Positions 55,396-64,000 of a DNA stretch of 64,000 nucleotides are shown piece by piece. Made by a program: the position numbers and the translations under genes. The first letter of the stretch is position 1. Every line of letters begins with the position of its first letter. Below the pieces are notes generated by a model that saw nothing but the letters and a program-made list of their open reading frames with translations, did no database searches and was not told the origin of the DNA. Source of the stretch: Lotus japonicus (Eukaryota > Streptophyta > Magnoliopsida > Fabales > Fabaceae); NCBI RefSeq assembly GCF_012489685.1, contig NC_080044.1:28562369-28626368 (forward strand), in the 5' to 3' direction.

Positions 55396-58300
55396 CTATG
55401 CTTCTTCGAAGAGGCAAATCCCAAGATTTCCTCTTAATTTGTCAAATGTAGCAGCATCTAAGGGTTTGGTAAAGATGTCAGCCAATTGTCTCTCTGTGGG
55501 GACATGTTCCAAAGTAACAATTTTATCCTCCACTAATTCCCTGATGAAGTGATGTCTGATATCTATGTGTTTGGTTCTGCTATGTTGTATAGGGTTCTTG
55601 GCAATATTGATAGCACTCAAATTGTCACAGTACAATGTCATGACATCTTGCTCAACTTCATATTCCTTGAGCATCTGCTTCATCCAAATAAGTTGAGTAC
55701 AACTGCTTCCAGCAGCTATATATTCAGCTTCAGCTGTGGATAAGGACACGCAGTTTTGCTTCTTGCTAAACCAAGAGATTAAGTTGTTTCCAAAGAAGAA
55801 ACACCCTCCAGATGTACTCTTTCTATCATCAGCACTCCCTGCCCAATCTGCATCACAATACCCTACAAGAGAAGAATTAGTATCATTTGTATAAAGAATT
55901 CCATAGTCACAAGTACCATTTATGTACTTAATGATTCTTTTCACTTGTAAGAGATGACTGGTCTTTGGAGCAGCTTGATATCTTGCACAAGCACCAACAA
56001 CAAAGGTAATGTCAGGTCTGCTAGCAGTGAGGTACAACAAACTTCAAATCATGCTTCTATATAAGCTTTGATCAACATCCTCTCCCTGATTGTCTTTAGA
56101 CAGCTTGATATGTGTAGCAGCAGGAGTCCTTTTATGTCCAGATTTTTCAAGTCCAAATTTCTTGACGATGCCCCTAGCATACTTACTCTGGGAAATAAAC
56201 ATGGAGTCTTCCATTTGTTTGATCTGAAGTCCCAGAAAGTAGTTCAATTCACCAACTAAGCTCATCTCAAACTCTGACTTCATTTGTTGGACAAAATGTT
56301 CCACCATCGTGTTCGACATCCCACCAAACACAATATCATCAACATATATCTGTGCAATCATGAGTTTTCCTATTTCATTTTTCACAAATAATGTCTTGTC
56401 TATTCTTCCCTTGCAATAACCATTGCTCACCAGAAACTCTGTAAGGCGTTCATACCAAGCTCTAGGAGCCTGTTTTAATCCATACAAGGCTTTCTTGAGT
56501 TTGTAGACATGTTCAGGATGATGTGGATCTGTGAATCCCTTTGGCTGTTCAACATAAACTTCATCATTCAGATAACCATTTAGAAAGGCACTTTTGACAT
56601 CCATTTGGAATAATCTGAACTTCAAAAGACAAGCAACACCAAGCAAAAGTCTTATGGATTCCAACCTAGCCACTGGAGCAAAGGTTTCATCAAAGTCTAC
56701 TCCTTCAATCTGAGTATATCCTTGAGCCACCAGTCTTGCTTTGTTTCTAGTTACTACACCATTCTCATCTGACTTGTTCTTGAAAATCCACTTGGTTCCT
56801 ATGATGTTTACTCCCTCAGGCCTAGGAATGAGATCCCATACTTCATTTCTTCTGAATTGATCAAGTTCTTCTTGCATAGCATTTATCCAGTATTCATCTG
56901 TCAGAGCCTCCTTGACATTCTTGGGTTCTAACTTGGATATAAAACATTCATGAGCAATGTAGCTTCTAGCCCTGGTAGTAACTCCTTCTTTGAGGTCACC
57001 AATAATATTCTCTTGAGGATGATTCTTTTGAATTCTGATCGATGGAGCTTTATTTGCAGAGGTCATCTGGTGATCTTGCTCATCAGAACTGGTTTCTGAT
57101 TCAATGTTGAGGTCAATAGTTGGGACATCGGCTGTGACATGTGGACCATCATCATCTTCAGTTGCACCAGTGTCTTCTCTTTCATTTGGTTGATCATCAA
57201 TAGAGACATTTACAGATTCCATCATTACCTTTGTTCGAGAATTGTACACTCTGTAAGCTTTGCCGTTTGTAGAGTATCCCATGAAAATTCCTTCATCACT
57301 CTTAGGATCTAGCTTTCTTCTTTGTTCACGATCAGCCAGAATATAACATTTACTCCCAAAGATATGAAAGTGTTTCACAGTTGGCTTCCTTCCTTTCCAG
57401 AGTTCATATAGAGTGACTGTGGTTCCAGCTCTAATGGTTACTCTATTGTGAATGTAACAGGTTGTGTTCATGGCTTCTGCCCAGAACTTGTTGAAAATCT
57501 TCCTTGCATGAAGCATAACCCTTGTGGATTCTTGAAGAGTCCTGTTTTTCCTTTCAACAATTCCATTCTGCTGAGGTGTAATTGGAGCTGAGAATTCATG
57601 GCTTATTCCTTCTGAATCACAGAAGTCAGAGAATTTGGAGTTCTCAAACTCTCTTCCATGATCACTTCTGATTCTTACTATAGAGCAATTCTTCTCAGTT
57701 TGAAGTTTCAGACATAGCCTTCTGAATATGTCAAAGGTTTCTGATTTTTCCTTCATGAAGTCAATCCAAGTGAACCTGGAATAATCATCAACACAAACAT
57801 AAACATATTTCTTACCTCATAGACTTTCTACCTGCATGGGTCCCATCAAGTCCATGTGAAGAAGTTCAAGGACTTTTGTTGTAGTTGGATGCTGAAGCTT
57901 TGCATGAGAAGTTTTGGTCAGCTTTCCAATCTTGCATTCTCCACATATCTTTTCTTCATCTATTTTCAGTTTTGGTAGCCCTCGTACAGCATCTTTAGAG
58001 ATAACTTTCTGCATACTCTTGAGATTGATGTGACCTAAACGTTGGTGCCATAGATTCAACTCATCCACTTTTGATATCAAACATCTAGACACTTGGGCTT
58101 TCTTTTGTGGAATCCACATGTAGCAATTGTCTTTGGACCTGACACCTCTCATCACAATCTCTTGATCACTAGTGGTAACCATGCATTCAGTCTTGCTAAA
58201 CTTCACATCCAGATCTTGATCACACAACTGACTTATACTGATTAGATTTGCTGCCAACCCCTTGACAAGAAGAACGTTGTTCAGACTAGGAGATCCAGAG

Positions 58301-60231
58301 TTTACCAACTTCCCAATGCCTTTGATTTTTCCTTTAGCACCATCTCCAAAAGTGACTGATTTACTGGAGTATTCCTTGAGATTTTCCAGATACTCCTTAT
58401 TCCCAGTCATGTGTTTTGAGCAGCCACTATCAAAATACCAGTCTTCACTTGATGAGACTCTAAAAGATGTGTGTGCTATAAGACATGAAACTTCTCCTTT
58501 GGGTACCCAAGCTTTCTTAGATGTCTTGAGAACCTTCTGGATCTGAGGATATCCGTATAGCTTGAAGCAGTAGGGCTTAATGTGACCAAACCTACCACAA
58601 TAATGACATCTCCATGGAATTTGAGCAGTAGCCTTCTGAGTAGTAGGATGTGGAGGCATATGTTGTGACATCGGGCTTGACCTCTGATAGTTCTCTGGGT
58701 TTTTAAACTCAGAGTTCTCCTTAGCTCTTACAAACTTCCTTGATGCTTTCTGATTTCCTCTACTCTCAGACTGGTAACTGAAACCAATGCCTTTAACACT
58801 CTTTCCTTGCTTGCTTGTTTCTTCCAAAATCTCTTCAAGCATATTAGATCCACTGTTCAGCATACGTACTGACTTGTAGGTATTTTCCAGTTTGGCTGTC
58901 AATGTAGCTACTTTCTCTTGAAGATCAGCTATAGTTAACAGAAGCTTGGCTTTTTCAACATCCTTTAATTTTGAGTTCCATTTATCCAAATCATCTTGCA
59001 GTTTATCAATGGTTTCCCTAAGGTTTTCATTTTCAGTCTGAACTTGTTTCATCTCATCTTCTTGCTCCTTCAGATGTTTGCAAGTTTCCTTCCATTTAAC
59101 ATGTAGGAGTTTGTAAGTCTCTTCCAAATCCTCAAATGTCATTTCATCACCACTGGAATCTGAGTCATTGACAACCCCTGAGAAGGCATTAACTTTGTTG
59201 GCAGATAACTCTTCCTCATCCTCAGTATCTTCATCTGACCATGTCACTACCATGCCTTTCTTTTGTTTCTTCAAGTAGGTTGCACACTCAGATCTAATGT
59301 GACCATAATAACCCTCACATTCATGACACTGAACACCCTTGTTTAGGCCTGATTTGTCCTCTTCTTTGACCTTTCGCTGGAAATTGTAGGATTTAGAGTT
59401 GTCTGACTTAATGTCCTGGACATTTGGCCTAGTCCTTCTGTCTATCTTCCTTAGAGCTCTGTTGAATTTTCTAGCAAGAAGTGCCAGAGCTTCAGATAGA
59501 TTCTCACTTTCACTATCAGCATCATCTCCTTCAGTGGTGTTGGATACAAAAGCAATGCTTTTGGTCTTCTTTTCAGGTTTTTCACCCAACTTTAACTCAT
59601 AAGTCTGCTGAGAACCAATCAGCTCATCCACTTTCAAACTGCTGATATCTTGAGCTTCTTCAATAGCAGTGACCTTCATTGCAAACTTGCTGGTTACAGA
59701 CCTCAAGATTTTCCTCACAAGCTTTTCATCTGACATAGGTTCTCCCAGAGCAAATGAAGCATTTGATAGATCACGCACACGCATGTGATATTCAGAAATA
59801 GTCTCATCTTCTGTCATTGTCAAGTTCTCAAAACGAGTAGTAAGCATCTGGAGTCTAGACATCCTCACCCTGGTTGTACCTTCATGTGCTGTTTTCAAAA
59901 TCTCCCAAGCATCTTTGGCAACAGTGCAAGTATTAATCAATCTAAACATGTTTTTGTCCACAGCATTGAAGATAGCATTCATTGCTTTTGAGTTTGCCAG
60001 AGAAGCTTCTTCTTCAGCACTTGTCCATTCATCCTCAGGTTTTTCTTCAGGAGTAGATGTACTTCCTTCTGCTTGAGCTTTGACAGGATGCTTCCAGCCT
60101 TTGACAACAGCCTTCCAAGTTTTGATATCAATAGACTTGAGAAAGGCTATCATTCGAACCTTCCAGTAATCATAATTGGAGCCATCCAGGATTGGTGGCC
60201 TGTTGATCGATCCTCCCTCCTTATTGTCCAT
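55396..60231 (-). pseudogene. gag-pol of the Sirevirus-type element, broken by two in-frame stops
   Basis: One frame of 1,612 codons from ATG 60231 to the stop at 55396-55398 is interrupted by TGA at 57817-57819 and at 56044-56046, with no frameshift. Domains in order: UBN2-type gag (from ILDGSNYDYWKVRM), coiled coil (about residues 370-465), two zinc knuckles (the first CHECEGYYGHIRSEC has five residues between Cys and His instead of four; the second, CHYCGRFGHIKPYC, is canonical), protease (WYFDSGCSKHMTG), pre-integrase HHCC (LWHQRLGHINL...CGEC), integrase (first stop within it, after HMDLMGP), RT with YVDD, RNase H (GYCDADWAG, STAEAEYIAA). The second stop is between RT and RNase H. In SIRE elements this polyprotein is about 1,600 residues, so apart from the stops it is full length. 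Confidence 0.93.
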
Positions 60232-60283
60232 GAGATCAAGAAAATATCTCCCTGGAGCTCACCCACACAGAACAGGGGTGCCT

Positions 60284-60295
60284 GCTCTGATACCA
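60284..60295 (-). promoter_or_regulatory. Primer binding site of the Sirevirus-type element
   Basis: The minus strand reads TGGTATCAGAGC, complementary to the 3' end of initiator-methionine tRNA. It is separated from the 5' LTR by two bases. The same primer type is used by the two TRIM elements in the window. Confidence 0.95.
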
Positions 60296-60297
60296 AT

Positions 60298-61171
60298 TGA
60301 AATTCTAGATCCCTTAGAACATATGTCCTGCACGATGCTGGGACAATCGATTAGAACATCATACGACTGAAAGGCATGAACACAAAACAACAAACAACTA
60401 AAAGAAACAAGACACAGGAAGTTGTTAACCCAGTTCGGTGAAACTACACCTACGTCTGGTTAGCTTTCGCCCAATGAAAAGGAATTCCACTATCTCAAGA
60501 ACTAGGTATTACAGACACACATGAACACATCAAGTTCATTGTTCTTAACCTAATCTACCCAGTGGTATTCTACTTAGAACCACAGCCTAAGTATGAGAGC
60601 CCCTCTCACTTTTCCTCAATCACTGCCCCAGTGATTGGTAACAACAATAACACAAGGTTTGTTTGACACTCAAACACAAACAGAACTCAGTCTCACTTTA
60701 TAGAATCAGTGAGCAAGACGAGTTCACAACTAACAAAGACAAAGAACAACTTACACTCTTAAGAACACTTGATCTTCAAGGTAATTCTCTCGATCACTTC
60801 AAGGTTCAGGTCTTTGTCTATATATACTTCAACAGAGGCGGCTAGGGTTTATTTGGGCTGAAGAACACTTTGATCCAACTCATATCAGTAGAGAATCTTC
60901 CAAGATCTGATATGAGTGATCAACAAATAAAATAGAAACAAATCTTTTTAGTCACAGATTTGCTCCAACAAAAACAACCCGCAACTGGCTCCCAACAATC
61001 AGTTACTTGACCTTCAAGTAAGCACAGAACATACCATAAAGCATAACCATAAGGGACCCACTTGCATGCCAGCAGGGGCGGATGTCCTGGCCTTCACCAA
61101 GGCAGATGTCACAACATCGGCTAGGACATCAGGTTGTTTTTAACAAAATTGATGACAACAAAGGAACAACA
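60298..61171 (-). repeat. 5' LTR of the Sirevirus-type element
   Basis: 874 bp, the same length as the 3' LTR with about 8 substitutions and no indels seen. It carries the promoter that would drive the element. The TTTTG at 61172-61176 repeats the left flank. Confidence 0.95.
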
Positions 61172-61176
61172 TTTTG

Positions 61177-61770
61177 TTTTGCTTTTAATTGAGTCTCTGA
61201 GTTCTCAATTTAGTTTTCAGTTACAACAGAGTTTATGTGTACGTACTGTAATTTCTGAATTTCCAATTCAGCTCAATGTAAAAGAGAGAAGAAAGAAATT
61301 CGGACATGTTTGTTTTTGGGTTGGCATCAATTGGTTGCCATGCATGAATCCTGAAGTGAAGTCGCACTTTTTCCCAATAGAACTCTTGAGTTGGGTTGAA
61401 ACCAAAGTATTTTCACTTTTTTTTTTTGAGCAAAGTATTTTCACTTTGAGTCATTGGAAAAAACAAACAATCATTTCGATTGAGTGAACCAACTTTCATA
61501 TTCATAAAGCAAACACACATCAAGGTTTTCTCTAATGTGAGATTTCCAAGAACTAAACCAGCATTGTCATAAAAAAAGCCGGAACTTCTAAGACCTTTTA
61601 CACTCTAATTACCACTATTACTTAAGACCTATGAATTTCATGAAATAGGGATGAAATTCTCATATGGTTTTAAGACCTATGTTTAAAACGGAAAGGCTTT
61701 GAGTATGAAAATGCCTTATGAATTTCATGAATTCTCCTTCGACATTCTCAAGATTGTACAAGTTACTTAC
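61177..61770. other. Flanking DNA without recognised genes
   Basis: Beyond the target duplication this is AT-rich unique-looking sequence. Open frames here (for example 61134-61487) have no family features. No transposon end was found. Confidence 0.4.
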
Positions 61771-61899
61771 TGCCATTTGTGATCTGTCTGAGAAGTGAGA
61801 ACCAACATCTTTGGAAATCTTTCTTATCAATGATTGAAAAAGAGACCTGGCCAGCTTGGTACTTGGATGCTCCAGTAGTTTTGCTTCTTCTGTCTTCAA
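61771..61899 (-). pseudogene. Isolated possible exon of an unknown protein
   Basis: The minus strand has TTTGATGCAG (acceptor-like) followed by 129 nt open in one frame and then GTAAGT (perfect donor). The 43 residues (LKTEEAKLLEHPSTKLAR...SHFSDRSQMA) look like a real helical protein segment. I do not recognise the family. No companion exons were found on either side in the window. It may be an exon of a gene broken up by insertions, a captured fragment, or a chance frame. Confidence 0.35.
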
Positions 61900-62580
61900 C
61901 TGCATCAAAGATTTGCCAAACAGGTTATAGGTATAACATGTCCACACTCCACATTATAAACCGGGGCTATGCGAAGATATAAAAAACCTAGTTTTTCTCA
62001 TAACCTTTGCCTATTTAATTTTGTTTTGTTCTGGGTTTTCGTTCATTGAAGTTTCCTTAACTCCTACTGTGCCCTTTTTAAGCAGATTTTATGATATTTG
62101 TCGTTATTTACTTGAAAAAAAAAGTTGAGAAGTTACCTAACAAGACACTGTGGAATCCTATTCCTAAGTAAGGAATATGTGCAAAGATGGCTACTAGGCG
62201 TTGGCAAGATTTAAACAATATTTATCTTCAATGGCATTTCATTTAGTAAATGGAAGTTACCGAAATGTTTAATAAGTTCATAAAAAAGTTAAAACCTTAA
62301 CCACCTTTGGCATTAGGACACTATTTTATAGGGCTTTCACATCCGATTCGACATTATATTGATTTTCCTCCAATAACTTTATACTTTTGTCCGTGCCACA
62401 AAAGCGAAAAGTTAACTGTATAGCTATGAGGGATGATTTGTAACAATTTAGAACCGCTACAAATCTATGCGTCTTTAGTGGTTCAACAATCATTAGTGAA
62501 ATGTAAAAACTAATTTTGGAAAGCATGGTAAAGTATGGGATACTTCAAAAAGGAAAGAATGAAACAATGATCCAAGAGAA
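61900..62580. other. Intergenic, no recognised features
   Basis: AT-rich sequence with no gene, RNA or transposon signature that I can support. Confidence 0.4.
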
Positions 62581-62596
62581 AACATTAACTTCTTTT

Positions 62597-62773
62597 TTTT
62601 TTGTTTGCCAAGGTATCCCCACAGTCTATAGCCATGAGACTAATCCTTCGAGACTCTGAGATCATGTTAGGTGGGTAGGCCTCTCCCAACAAATGCTTCT
62701 CCATACGCACCGTCCAGGAATCGAACCCTACATTAGATGGTTAAGGAGCCCAACTATCTACCAGTTGTGCTAC
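62597..62773 (-). mobile_element. tRNA-derived SINE
   Basis: On the minus strand the element starts TGTAGCACAACTGGTAG (like the polymerase III A box). It has GGTTCGATTCC (B box) about 45 bases on, then a unique body, and ends in an A-rich tail (plus-strand T run). It is flanked by a perfect 16-bp target duplication AACATTAACTTCTTTT (62581-62596 and 62774-62789). About 177 bp. The perfect duplication argues for a fairly recent insertion. Confidence 0.9.
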
Positions 62774-62789
62774 AACATTAACTTCTTTT

Positions 62790-63406
62790 AACTAATGTAT
62801 GTTTAGATATTAGATGAATATAATGTCATTAGAAGAGTTTCATTCACTTTTAATTTTAATATGTGCCAATTTCAATTCATTAGCATTGGTACCAACGAAT
62901 ATTCATATATATATATATATATCAAATAAGTTTTGTAATGAATAAAGCCCTTAAAAATTATTGCAGCAACCACATAATAATTCAAGGTTAGAGACAAACG
63001 TAACTTTTGTTTTTCTTCATCCAAAGGTTGCAACCTCGCTTTGAACTTTAGTAAGTGAATTATATCTTAAGACCAGGACAACATTCCTTCAAATTTTTGC
63101 TAGGTTTTCTCTCGCCACACTTGTCTCAAAGTTTAGATCGCTAGCTAGTATATCTTTTAAAAGTTTGATTAAAGTTTCTTTATCTTCCATTCTGTTATTT
63201 TTATCTGGATGTAAGGAACATTTTCCTGGCAGATGAGTAAGAATCCAAGGTAACCATTCACTCCTCATCCAAATCCATCATTCCGTTGAACATCATATTC
63301 CAGTAATCATTTCGCGGGATTTCTTCGTCGAACACATATTCCAGAAATCATTTCGAAGGATTTTTGATTTCCTTAGCAATCTATGGATTTCATTTTAACT
63401 TAAACT
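62790..63406. other. Intergenic, no recognised genes
   Basis: Contains a (TA)n run (about 62906-62923). A short repeated phrase around TCATTCCG / TCATTTCG...AACACATATTCCAG (63281-63352) is an imperfect duplication. Nothing else is supported. Confidence 0.4.
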
Positions 63407-63777
63407 TGTAATACGACCTCGTGACCATAGCTCAATGGACTGGGCGAGCCTCGAGAGGGCCTCGCCCAGGGCTGCCCGCCTTGTGGCGGTCACGCAAGCT
63501 CAGAGTTGGGCCTCCCCCGCGAGACCCAATTGGCCCAATATGGGTAGTTAGACTAACAAGGCTCAGCCCCTAGCCTATAAATAGGGAGCGGTTACCACAT
63601 GTAAATGACTCTTAGCTCCTATGCTTAATAACAAACTCTCAATTCAGTTATTTTCTCTCTCTAAGCGGTTACATTCTTTCTCTAGGCAGTTACACATTTA
63701 TTTCTCTAGATTTTCTCTCTTGTGCAATCCCTTCACTCTAGGTACTATACACTATCTCAATGTTTTTGGCTGGAACA
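63407..63777 (+). mobile_element. 5' LTR of a retrotransposon, probably Ty3-type, entering from the right edge
   Basis: Starts TGTAATACGACC and ends TTGGCTGGAACA (371 bp). Contains a TATA box TATAAATA (63576-63583) and a CT-rich leader. It is directly followed by TTCAGCGCCTTTTGTGGGGA (63778-63797), a degenerate form of the TGGCGCC...TGTGGGGA primer region found after LTRs of plant Ty3 elements. An ATG at 63923 opens METPRRRRRSRG, which stops after 19 codons. The element continues beyond 64000, so no domain can confirm the class. Confidence 0.65.
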
Positions 63778-64000
63778 TTCAGCGCCTTTTGTGGGGATCG
63801 GTGAATTTCGATTCCCAGACTACGTGGATTGCTTGTACGATCGAGAGAAGTTCGGAATTCTGTGGAATTTCATGGTTTCTAGTTGTTTTCGGTTTGACTT
63901 TCTGGTTTACGGTTGATTTCCGATGGAAACTCCTCGTCGTCGACGTAGGAGCAGAGGCGCGGTTCACCACCGCGTCGTGTGAGGGGGAGATCGCGTCGTG

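Larger units (their letters stand above)
52142..61171 (-). mobile_element. Complete Sirevirus-type Ty1/copia retrotransposon (SIRE-like)
   Basis: The 9,030-bp element is on the minus strand. In its own 5'-3' order: LTR (61171-60298), primer site (60295-60284), gag-pol frame (60231-55396), second ORF in envelope position (55173-53449), polypurine tracts (53400-53016), LTR (53015-52142). It is flanked by perfect target duplications TTTTG (52137-52141 and 61172-61176). The domain order protease, integrase, RT, RNase H is Ty1/copia. The extra downstream ORF, large coiled-coil gag and repeated polypurine tracts are Sirevirus (SIRE1/Maximus) traits. The LTRs differ at about 8 of 874 positions by my count, so insertion is recent. 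Two in-frame stops break gag-pol, so this copy cannot express pol on its own. Confidence 0.95.

Noticed and set aside
1..64000. tRNA or rRNA genes
   Set aside because: The only tRNA-like boxes found belong to a SINE and to retroelement primer sites; no complete cloverleaf was recognised by eye.

Overview
This window is nuclear DNA of a flowering plant. It holds intron-rich genes with GT/AG splice sites, AT-rich intergenic DNA and dense mobile elements. The SIRE-like retrotransposon suggests a eudicot, most likely a legume; the genus cannot be fixed from the sequence and this placement is inference.

Four host genes are supported. (1) 3058-24024, plus strand: a complete 23-exon kinesin-14 of the KAC/KCA type (1,294 residues), which in Arabidopsis acts in actin-based chloroplast movement. 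(2) 33073-33846, plus: an intronless J-like protein of 257 residues with a four-cysteine zinc motif but no HPD tripeptide. (3) 35553-40398, minus: a six-exon IMPACT/YigZ (UPF0029) family gene whose last exon carries an apparent 1-base frameshift. (4) 50757-51689, plus: an intronless mitochondrial dicarboxylate carrier of the plant DIC/UCP5 group. The J-like and IMPACT genes are convergent. The genes have unrelated jobs; nothing suggests a cluster or shared regulation.

Most of the rest is transposon history. From left to right: a Helitron 3' end; three small elements and a LINE tail upstream of KAC; Copia remnants, a LARD-like element and a complete 312-bp TRIM in KAC introns; duplicated and nested MITEs at 24.2-26.0 kb; a captured amino-acid-transporter fragment; a second TRIM split by a 2-kb solo LTR; a rearranged plastid insertion with psbC and psaA pieces; a hAT MITE, a long-TIR element and a solo LTR, each in a different intron of the IMPACT gene; a 0.5-kb foldback element beside that gene's start; a 3-kb solo LTR inside another element; 2.2 kb of AT-rich DNA; a complete 9,030-bp Sirevirus-type Copia element with an extra envelope-position ORF; a SINE; and the 5' end of a probable Ty3-type element running off the right edge.

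The Sirevirus-type element (52142-61171, minus) is the most striking object. It has 874-bp LTRs differing at about 8 positions by eye, a perfect TTTTG target duplication, a tRNA-iMet primer site, one gag-pol reading frame broken by two in-frame TGA stops, an intact 574-codon second ORF and several polypurine tracts. It is recent but, as sequenced, not autonomous.
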